DNA from: Cytophagaceae bacterium
Lineage (GTDB): Bacteria > Bacteroidota > Bacteroidia > Cytophagales > Spirosomataceae
Direction: 5' to 3'
Assembly: GCA_016722655.1 (NCBI GenBank)
Contig: JADKIR010000004.1
Span: forward strand, 3,038,001 to 3,102,000
Length of the DNA stretch: 64,000 nt
In this document: in pieces, positions 54,587-60,883 of the stretch
Layout of the letters: each line of letters begins with the position of its first letter
How positions within the stretch are numbered: position 1 is the first letter of the stretch
The notes under the pieces: model-generated
The model's database searches: none
Told to the model about the DNA's origin: nothing
What the model saw: only the letters and a program-made list of their open reading frames with translations
Translations under genes and position numbers: made by a program

Positions 54587-56536
54587 TTACTCTGTAATTT
54601 CTTTTAAATGTTCAAAAAACATTACCATTGCTAGCGTATCCAATTCGCAATATTTTAAAAGTGCTTTTTTTATGTTATCAAATTCAAGCGATGGCATATC
54701 CATATACTGCATTTTCGAAAATGCTATCAAAGCAGCCCCTCCATCTTTTATTTCATCTTGATCTCCGACAAATTCATCAAGAATTTCATTGTCATATTCC
54801 GGATGCACGGGCTCTAGTTGCTTATAAGGATCATCCAGGTTTTCGTTTAACCAGATTTTGTTGTTATCAAAATTTAGGCTACTAACATTAATTTGAGAGA
54901 TAGGTTTACTGTATTTTTTTTGGAGGAAATGACTAGTTAAAATACTTGCAGGCAGGTAATCTTTTAAAGAATTTGAACCTTTTGTCAAGGGATTATAATA
55001 ATATTTGGTAAGCCAGACCCAAAGGTCAACCATATTTCTCTTACCTATATGGACGTATTTTTCTTTGACTTTTTGTTGAGTGATACTTAGGATAAATTCT
55101 ATTAATTCATATTTATCTTTTTCTGAAGATTCCTCTAATTGAATTCTTATTTTATTTAAAATTGAATTTTCATGGTTATGAAACCTGAAAATTGTACCAT
55201 CATCTTTTGAAAGTGCCGTTTTAAGCTTTCTTACAAAATCGAAATTTGGAAATACTCCTTTTTCTATATTTATGTACTGATCTTCGTGTTTAATAGTACC
55301 ATCAGGATACATAACATGGTGTGAAAATTGAAAAGCAATGGCTTCATAAGGTTTCCTACCTACATAAAATGGAAGTGCGACTGTTGCTGTTTCAAAGTCA
55401 ATGAAGTGAAGTGGGTATTTTATTGTTGAAATTTCATTCTTCAACCCTTCTTTCTCAAAATCCGGTGTTGAATCCACATTATTTTCTTTTTCAATTTGAA
55501 TCCATTGCCTAATAGAGGTTTTTGAGAGCTTATCTGTTTTTATTACATCAGAAATTATTATGTCTTTCTTGAATAATTTACCTTTCTCTACTAACTTTAG
55601 TAAATGTCCGTTGTTGATATCAAAAATATTAGGTTTTGAAAAATCATTTTCTTTCCAATTGCATAATACCGAAAAACAATTCTCAAAACCAGAATCTAAA
55701 TTTTTTATTTTATCCTCATTTGTTGTCTTAAATTCACATTTTTTGCAGGCAGAATAATTTATAGGCCAATTACTGATAATATCTTTTTCATAGTTTTCTC
55801 TGAGTAATCCTAAACATTCATCAAAGGTTTTAGTTTCTAAAGTTTGAAATTTGCCTGATAAAATTCCTTGAACAGCTACATTTACATTTTCAGGTTCAAC
55901 AAGGACAGAGTTTCCCATTTTTGATATATCGGCTTCTAATTTAATAATTTCTGCCCTTGCATCGGTTCCTTTTTTGATTCGAAACATCTGATTCATTCCA
56001 TTTATTGAAGCAGTTTTTGTTTTGTCAACAAAAACAAATTGTGGAATTACTTCAAATTCTGGAAAACACTTCTGAACAACATAAGTTTGAAAAGCCAAAT
56101 CCCATAAATAATCTTTATATTTGGCATTTATTCCGCCATTTTTACCAATAAGCGAATCTTCTTTCCCCCAGGATTTAGCCTTCACTTCTTTTAGGTAAAT
56201 TCTATTGCCTTTTTTAACCAGAATGTCTGTTCTAATGAATAAATTTTCAAATTGAAAAGCTGCTTCATAAATAATGACATTTTCTAGTTCTAATAATTTT
56301 GATGTTTTTTCATGATATAATTCGTATTCATAATTTGAATAATCAGATTCTATCATTATACCTCCCGGGTAGTGCATTCGGGCATATTCTTCTACTTGAA
56401 AGCCTCCCTCGGCAAGGGCTAAAAGAAATGGATCTTCAGATTTCTGATTAGCATAATTTTGTTTTCCTATATAAAATAATTTGTTGGGGCATTCCAGTCC
56501 CAGTTTAAATTTTGATTTTGTTAATAGTCTTTTCAT
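54587..56536 (-). CDS. DUF2779 protein: Cas4-like nuclease plus exonuclease-like domain
   Basis: A 649-residue protein. The N-terminal half has a PD-(D/E)xK nuclease core (D104, E117-x-K119, in RTDILVKKG and YLKEVKAKSW) and cysteines that could bind an Fe-S cluster (C16, C264, C267, C287), as in Cas4. The C-terminal half (from about 375) starts LHFIDFETATV, a DEDD/RNase T-like exonuclease motif (D380, E382), continues through FRFHNHENSIL and MVDLWVWLTKYYY, and ends YCELDTLAM. This is the DUF2779 family. It sits directly before the SLATT gene, so the two are one unit. Nuclease roles are inferred. Confidence 0.82.
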   Translation of the reverse strand: MKRLLTKSKFKLGLECPNKLFYIGKQNYANQKSEDPFLLALAEGGFQVEEYARMHYPGGIMIESDYSNYEYELYHEKTSKLLELENVIIYEAAFQFENLFIRTDILVKKGNRIYLKEVKAKSWGKEDSLIGKNGGINAKYKDYLWDLAFQTYVVQKCFPEFEVIPQFVFVDKTKTASINGMNQMFRIKKGTDARAEIIKLEADISKMGNSVLVEPENVNVAVQGILSGKFQTLETKTFDECLGLLRENYEKDIISNWPINYSACKKCEFKTTNEDKIKNLDSGFENCFSVLCNWKENDFSKPNIFDINNGHLLKLVEKGKLFKKDIIISDVIKTDKLSKTSIRQWIQIEKENNVDSTPDFEKEGLKNEISTIKYPLHFIDFETATVALPFYVGRKPYEAIAFQFSHHVMYPDGTIKHEDQYINIEKGVFPNFDFVRKLKTALSKDDGTIFRFHNHENSILNKIRIQLEESSEKDKYELIEFILSITQQKVKEKYVHIGKRNMVDLWVWLTKYYYNPLTKGSNSLKDYLPASILTSHFLQKKYSKPISQINVSSLNFDNNKIWLNENLDDPYKQLEPVHPEYDNEILDEFVGDQDEIKDGGAALIAFSKMQYMDMPSLEFDNIKKALLKYCELDTLAMVMFFEHLKEITE

Positions 56537-56571
56537 AATTTGTTTTAAATTCTAATTTTTTAGTAAATTCA

Positions 56572-56621
56572 ACCACCCCGTACCCTCTATAAATCAACTT
56601 TATAAAGGGACTGGGGGTGGT
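56572..56621 (-). terminator. Long imperfect hairpin between the 127-aa and DUF2779 genes
   Basis: An inverted repeat of 8 bp (accacccc/ggggtggt) with a second inner stem (56582-56592 with tttataaaggg, one mismatch) lies 24 nt after the 127-aa gene. No strong T run; it may be a terminator or attenuator. Confidence 0.5.
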
Positions 56622-56644
56622 CTGTACGTTTTTACAAGGCCTTT

Positions 56645-57028
56645 TTAGGCGGGCTGAGCCTGGGTGTCTTTCTGGGTGACTTTGGCCGGCTTATCCGACA
56701 CCTTAAATCCCCAGTCGCCTAACCGCTTGGGGTTAGACCTAAACACGCCCAACAGCAGGTCGCGGCTGGCCTTCACGTTTTCGATGATGGGCCCCAGCAG
56801 CTTGTCACGCTCGCGGTATGACAATTCCATTTGTCGTCTCAGCTCTTCGGCACGTAAGTGATGCCCCAGGCAGGTATCTACCTGAGTTTTGACCTCGATC
56901 CAGTTTACATCCTGAAGGGCGTTTAAAACCGAAGCCTGGGCGTCAGCGTTGTGCTTGGTGATCACCAACTGAGCCTGTTCCAATACCTCCTGCACATTTC
57001 TGGAGATCTTAATTTTGACTTTCGCCAT
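56645..57028 (-). CDS. Conserved Bacteroidota protein of unknown function
   Basis: A 127-residue helical protein. The start MAKVKIKISRNVQEVLEQAQLV and the end FRSNPKRLGDWGFKV are reminiscent of a small uncharacterised family in Bacteroidota. No known domain. The gene is more GC-rich than its surroundings, which suggests transfer. It lies at the right side of the defence island, next to a minisatellite. Confidence 0.6.
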   Translation of the reverse strand: MAKVKIKISRNVQEVLEQAQLVITKHNADAQASVLNALQDVNWIEVKTQVDTCLGHHLRAEELRRQMELSYRERDKLLGPIIENVKASRDLLLGVFRSNPKRLGDWGFKVSDKPAKVTQKDTQAQPA

Positions 57029-57627
57029 GATTCTTAATAATTTTTAAGTACAACATAAATCCACTTGATAATCGGTGGCATGGGCTTATGGCAGTTTTTC
57101 AGGTTTACAGGCATCCCTCGCGATGGGCTGCACCTTATCCTTTATATTTCCTGCATTTCAGGCTCATGTTTTCGTTTATCCGGGGGTATTGGGCATCCTT
57201 TTTAAGCTTAGCGTGTGTTTTACCACACTTCTGGCTTAAAATACATCGACCACGATTATCACGACAATGGCGTTTTCATTATCAAATTCGCCGTTTTCAA
57301 TGTTGACAACGCCGATGTCAATGTAAACATCGCCTCCGTCATGATTGACATCGCCAATGTCGTTGTTAACATCGCCTCTGACATGTTTGACATCGCCAAT
57401 GTCGTTGAAAACATCGCCAATGTTGCGTTTGAATTCGTCGATTTCAATCTTGTAATCGCCGATGTTGAAATAAACATTGCCAATGTTGAGATGATTTTTG
57501 CCTCATTTGCTCTTCGTGCTGCAGGCTGAAGATTACCGGGAGGCTCCCGCCGGATAGACTACACCTCAAATCATTACAAAGATGCACCCACTGATAGGAC
57601 AGAATCTGTCCGCTTTTTGCCATTTGG
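57029..57627. other. 599-bp interval with a 42-nt minisatellite and short palindromes
   Basis: No gene is supported. A 42-nt tandem repeat spans about 57300-57500; a small perfect palindrome (57537-57549, cgggag/ctcccg) follows it. ORFs of 104 residues (+) and 74 residues (-) are repeat artefacts. Confidence 0.6.
57326..57493. repeat. 42-nt minisatellite
   Basis: Four units start at 57326, 57368, 57410 and about 57452 (exact 42-nt spacing for the first three); each contains aacatcgcc and atcgccaatgt elements. The first two units are nearly identical and later ones diverge. It has an open frame on the plus strand with repeats of DIANVVxN. Confidence 0.8.
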
Positions 57628-58503
57628 TCAGAAAATATACATTTTAGACCGTTCTATCAGATATTTTTTTAGTTCAGGGCTTTCTATTATCTCAATTTCT
57701 CCCGGCAAGCCTAAAATAAACCTCCCAATTCCCCGATAATCACATACTGAGCCCACAAATAACCAGGTGCCATCTTCCTGACTGATATATTGAAGGGTGT
57801 TGGGGTGGTCATCAATCATGAGTTGCTTGGCCTGCTCACTTAACCTCAGTTTTACAAGGAATTTTGTGGTATTGGTAAATCCAAAAGGATCGGTATATCG
57901 TGCCTTTGATTTTGGTGTCTCGAAGTTTTTCCCGGTAGGTATGATGGACTCAACCCGATCTACATTAAAGGTCTTTTCTTTACGGGAGCTTATTTCGTAA
58001 GCTATTAACTGACTGCAATCTTCGGTAAGAGCGATGGGATTCACCTTTCTGTCGCTGTACAATTTTTCCCCTTTGGGTGAGTGATAGTTTTTTAAAATGA
58101 TAGTCACATTGTGCTCTATTGCCCATTGTATGTCTCCCAGATTTTTTCCGGCTATATGTTTTTTGATGCTCTCAGGATTAGGGATGGGCAATTCGGGTGC
58201 GTTGAGTTTCTCCAGTATTGCTCTTCGGGTAGGGTTTTTATCCGGTAATAATTGGAGCGTATTTGAGATGTACTTTCGTTCTTCGGGGCTAAAGCGGCGG
58301 TTTCTGAATTCCTCCCCACCAAAAATAAAATGCCTGCCATGATGGTCTTTTTCCAAAAGATAACCCAGCTCCTCAATCTTGGGGATGTATCTTCTGATAG
58401 TACGGTCCGATGTTTCCATCAGTTTGGCCAGTTCTCTGGTCTTGCGAGGATTTTCAATTAATATCTGAATAATCCGGTGAATTTGTAATGATTCTTGTGC
58501 CAT
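57628..58503 (-). CDS. WYL-domain transcriptional regulator
   Basis: A 291-residue protein starting at ATG 58503 (MAQESLQIHRIIQILIEN); the frame extends to a TTG at 58527, but a -7 box lies there, so 58503 is preferred. The N-terminus is an HTH (TRELAKLMETSDRTIRRYIPKIEELGY), followed by a WYL domain (WAIEHNVTIILKNYHSPKGE, VNPIALTED) and a C-terminal WCX-type segment. WYL regulators sense ligands, often nucleic-acid-related, and control defence genes such as BrxR/CapW. Its place next to the island suggests it regulates it (inference). Confidence 0.85.
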   Translation of the reverse strand: MAQESLQIHRIIQILIENPRKTRELAKLMETSDRTIRRYIPKIEELGYLLEKDHHGRHFIFGGEEFRNRRFSPEERKYISNTLQLLPDKNPTRRAILEKLNAPELPIPNPESIKKHIAGKNLGDIQWAIEHNVTIILKNYHSPKGEKLYSDRKVNPIALTEDCSQLIAYEISSRKEKTFNVDRVESIIPTGKNFETPKSKARYTDPFGFTNTTKFLVKLRLSEQAKQLMIDDHPNTLQYISQEDGTWLFVGSVCDYRGIGRFILGLPGEIEIIESPELKKYLIERSKMYIF

Positions 58504-58524
58504 AGCGGTAAGTTTGGGATATAG

Positions 58525-58532
58525 CAAAGATA
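58525..58532 (-). promoter_or_regulatory. -7 box for the WYL regulator
   Basis: TATCTTTG on the minus strand, 22 nt upstream of ATG 58503; the gene may also be self-regulated (inference). Confidence 0.45.
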
Positions 58533-58575
58533 AGAGGATTTATAGTTTTCCCCAAAAACTTTAAATACTGTTTAC

Positions 58576-58605
58576 ACAAAAAAAAACCACTTCTATTTGA
58601 AGTGG
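58576..58605 (-). terminator. Strong terminator after the OMP/small protein unit
   Basis: A perfect 7-bp stem (ccacttc/gaagtgg, 58587-58593 with 58599-58605) is followed on the minus strand by about ten T residues, 56 nt after the small ORF. Confidence 0.8.
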
Positions 58606-58660
58606 AATTTTTGCTACAACCCTATAAACCAATATGAATTTATTTCTCTGAAATCCTAAA

Positions 58661-58825
58661 TCAGATTTTACTTATTTTTATACCTAAAATTGTTGGTGGA
58701 ACAGTTGACTTTTTAATTTTTATGGGAACATAGCTATTGAACTTTTCCCCTAACATCAAATTGTATATTTCATAAATACCCAAAATCAAAAGCACGCCCG
58801 ATAAGATCAATTGTACTAACATCAT
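58661..58825 (-). CDS. Possible small single-span membrane protein
   Basis: A 54-residue ORF beginning at ATG 58825 (MMLVQLILSGVLLILGIYEI) with one strong membrane helix at its start and a basic end (VPIKIKKSTVPPTILG). It starts 17 nt after the OMP stop and is followed by the terminator at 58605. No family recognised. The longer upstream frame (from 58939) overlaps the OMP gene and is rejected. Confidence 0.45.
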   Translation of the reverse strand: MMLVQLILSGVLLILGIYEIYNLMLGEKFNSYVPIKIKKSTVPPTILGIKISKI

Positions 58826-58842
58826 GATGGTTTGTTTATTGA

Positions 58843-59484
58843 TTATAAAATCGCTAAGCCAATCGTAGTCTGTGTCCAGGCATTTTTGTATCTTGGATTG
58901 GTAGAGGTACCGTCGCCATTGTTGTTCATGATATCCCAACCGGCTCTTGCACCAATCACAAATTTGCCCACATTTATATCAAAGCCACCCATAAATCCAA
59001 GTGTGTTTTTTCTGATATTATCATTCTTAAAATCACTTTTTTGCTCAAATGTGGTGAGCGGGTTTTCGAAGCTTTCTTTTTGTTTCATCAGATAAGAATA
59101 TTGCGGTCCGGCAAAAATCGTGAGATATTTTGCGGGTTTTATCGCTACCAGCAAGGGTATATCAAGATAGTCAGTGGTACGGGTAAGGGTATATACACTA
59201 CCCAGGTATTCACCTACTTCTTTGTAACCTTTCTGAGAGTACATAGCTTCTACCTGAAAACCTAATAACTGTGTAAAGGGGATGGATATGAAACCGCCCG
59301 CAGCGAAACCCACTTTGGTATCAGCCGTAAACTTGTCACCTTTAGAATCGTAGTTGTTGGAATAATTCAGACCACCTTTTACTCCGATATTGAATTTTTC
59401 CCGATTGTCGGCTCTATCGAATTGAGCCCAAAGTGCGGTTGGCACGAGCATAAAGCCCATAATTGCCAGCATTATATTTTTCAT
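58843..59484 (-). CDS. Outer membrane beta-barrel protein (PorT-like)
   Basis: A 213-residue protein with a signal peptide (LVPTALWAQ) and alternating hydrophobic strands typical of the OMP beta-brl 2/PorT-like family: FNIGVKGGLNYSNNY near the start, LLGFQVEAMYSQKGYKE, YLDIPLLVAIKPAKYLTIFAGPQYSYLM, FVIGARAGWDI. It is predicted as a barrel of 8 strands in the outer membrane; function is unknown. A -7 box (59504-59511, minus) lies 20 nt upstream, inside the end of the next gene. Confidence 0.85.
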   Translation of the reverse strand: MKNIMLAIMGFMLVPTALWAQFDRADNREKFNIGVKGGLNYSNNYDSKGDKFTADTKVGFAAGGFISIPFTQLLGFQVEAMYSQKGYKEVGEYLGSVYTLTRTTDYLDIPLLVAIKPAKYLTIFAGPQYSYLMKQKESFENPLTTFEQKSDFKNDNIRKNTLGFMGGFDINVGKFVIGARAGWDIMNNNGDGTSTNPRYKNAWTQTTIGLAIL

Positions 59485-59503
59485 AACTTTTTTGTGGAAT
59501 CCA

Positions 59504-59511
59504 CAAATTTA
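59504..59511 (-). promoter_or_regulatory. -7 box for the OMP gene
   Basis: TAAATTTG on the minus strand, 20 nt upstream of the OMP start; it overlaps the 3-prime end of the lipoprotein gene. Confidence 0.4.
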
Positions 59512-59946
59512 CTTTTTGACGTTTTTGATCGTAAAATCTCTGAACGAGTTGCCGAGCTCATCCATATCGTGAGAAAATTCTTTTTTGAATTTCTCCCAGT
59601 TTTCTTCGCTATCGGCTTTATAAACCTCCATTTTAGCTTTCATGGCTTTGTTTTTGGCTTCTAATTCCGCAATATTCCTTTTGTAATCATCTCTGACCTC
59701 TTTTTTCTGGCTGGCAACCATATTGTTGAAAATCTCGATGTTTTTTTCGTTTTCAGTGATTTTGGCTGAGGTTACATTTCTGTAGTTTTCTACCTCGGCC
59801 AGATAATCCTGTTTGGCATCTTCTATTTTTTGGTCGGCTTTTTCTACCGCCTGCGAGGCATCATCAATTTTGTCGGCTCTTTCTTTACAGCCCGTTGTAC
59901 TCATAATTACTGCCAGTGTACCTATTACTAAATATGTAAGTTTCAT
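59509..59946 (-). CDS. Coiled-coil lipoprotein
   Basis: A 145-residue lipoprotein (lipobox STTGC) followed by an uninterrupted amphipathic helix, high in Lys/Glu/Asp/Ala, from about residue 25 to 120 (ADQKIEDAKQDYLAEVENY and similar), which should form a long coiled coil. Such proteins are often structural envelope components. No family is recognised. It is preceded by csbD with 30 nt between, in the same direction, so the two may be co-expressed as an envelope stress unit. Confidence 0.7.
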   Translation of the reverse strand: MKLTYLVIGTLAVIMSTTGCKERADKIDDASQAVEKADQKIEDAKQDYLAEVENYRNVTSAKITENEKNIEIFNNMVASQKKEVRDDYKRNIAELEAKNKAMKAKMEVYKADSEENWEKFKKEFSHDMDELGNSFRDFTIKNVKK

Positions 59947-59976
59947 TTTGTTTTGTTTTTTTGTTAAGAATAAAAA

Positions 59977-60165
59977 TTATAATTTGGAAATCAGGGTGTG
60001 AATTTCTTCTTTTGTTTTGCCCAGTTTCTTTTGCAATCTGCCCAATAATTCCTCTTGTTTACCTTCTGCCAGGAGCAGATCATCGTCGGTAAGGCTAGCG
60101 AATTGTTGCTTCAGTTTACCTTTTGTTTCGTTCCAGTCGCCTTTTAGGGCTGTCAGATTACTCAT
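59977..60165 (-). CDS. csbD: CsbD family stress-response protein
   Basis: A 62-residue protein starting at ATG 60165 (MSNLTALKGDWNETKGKLKQQF); the frame extends to 60192 but the CsbD motif begins here. The segments LKGDWNETKGKLKQQFASLTDDDL and GKQEELLGRLQKKLGKTKEEI match CsbD, a sigma-B-regulated general stress protein of unknown function in Bacillus, widespread elsewhere. Two direct repeats and a 14-bp motif shared with ytxH lie upstream. Confidence 0.85.
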   Translation of the reverse strand: MSNLTALKGDWNETKGKLKQQFASLTDDDLLLAEGKQEELLGRLQKKLGKTKEEIHTLISKL

Positions 60166-60242
60166 AGTTATTTTTGTTTTATTTCGATTCAAAGGTGATT
60201 TGAATTTAATGTAATTGTATTACAGAATATTATTTAATGTTT

Positions 60243-60256
60243 GTAAAATTCACACT
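60243..60256 (-). promoter_or_regulatory. 14-bp motif shared by csbD and YtxH upstream regions, copy 1
   Basis: taaaattcacactt on the plus strand (aagtgtgaatttta on the coding strand), ending 78 nt upstream of the csbD start. An identical 14-bp copy is at 60852-60865. Confidence 0.45.
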
Positions 60257-60274
60257 TTTTTTTAATGTAAATAA

Positions 60275-60356
60275 TTGAATTTCAAAAAGTTGCATGTACC
60301 AGTAACCTTTTGAAAGTTTACTAAAAATATTGGATGAATTTAAAAAAGTCGCATGT
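60275..60356. repeat. Pair of 23-bp direct repeats upstream of csbD
   Basis: Copies at 60275-60297 and 60334-60356 (tgaattt, aaaaagt, gcatgta cores) match at 21 of 23 bases, 59 bp apart. They lie about 110-190 nt upstream of csbD and could be operators. Confidence 0.45.
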
Positions 60357-60427
60357 ATAAATTGATCTTTGCTTTTCCTGTGTTCATTTATTCGACCTGA
60401 ATAAGTTCCGCTAAATGGTCTGAAATA

Positions 60428-60736
60428 TTATGATTTGTCGCTTTTGATTTCCTTGCTGTTGGTCATCAGATGATCCACTTCAACCAGAGCATGGTTAAAT
60501 TTGCTTTTTCCTTTGGCTACCAGTTCGTCCACATCACTGACAGCAGTATTATACTGTTTTGTCAAGGATAACACCATGTCTTCAATTTTTTCTTTCAAAC
60601 CATCGGCATAATCTTCACTTTTATTCAAGATTTGTCTTCTGGTTCTTGAGCCTTTTTGTGGAGCTAACAATATACCCGCCAATGCCCCAGCGGCTGTTCC
60701 GGCCAGTATGCCTAATAATACTTTTCCTGCTTTCAT
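60428..60736 (-). CDS. YtxH domain-containing protein
   Basis: A 102-residue protein. The start GKVLLGILAGTAAGALAGILLAPQKGSRTRRQI is the glycine-rich membrane helix plus basic stretch that defines the YtxH family (general stress-related, membrane-anchored), followed by an amphipathic helical region. Its upstream region shares a 14-bp motif with csbD, suggesting joint control. Function is unknown. Confidence 0.82.
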   Translation of the reverse strand: MKAGKVLLGILAGTAAGALAGILLAPQKGSRTRRQILNKSEDYADGLKEKIEDMVLSLTKQYNTAVSDVDELVAKGKSKFNHALVEVDHLMTNSKEIKSDKS

Positions 60737-60851
60737 GATATTTTTTTTAAATGTTGAGAAGATGATTTTTGCTTTAAAAACCTTTTTTCTTCTTATACAA
60801 AAGTGAGCTTTTAATGGGCGAAAAGTATTACACTATTTAAGCTTATTATTA

Positions 60852-60865
60852 TAAAATTCACACTT
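60852..60865 (-). promoter_or_regulatory. 14-bp motif shared by csbD and YtxH upstream regions, copy 2
   Basis: taaaattcacactt on the plus strand, 116 nt upstream of the YtxH start, identical to the copy upstream of csbD. Confidence 0.45.
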
Positions 60866-60883
60866 AATGTTTGAAATGACATG

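Noticed and set aside
57215..57529. Plus-strand 104-codon ORF with DIANVV repeats as a gene
   Set aside because: Only repeat sequence; no homologous domain, promoter or conserved start.
58661..58939. A 92-codon ORF starting inside the OMP gene
   Set aside because: Its first 38 codons overlap the OMP coding region in another frame; a shorter 54-residue form is kept with low confidence.
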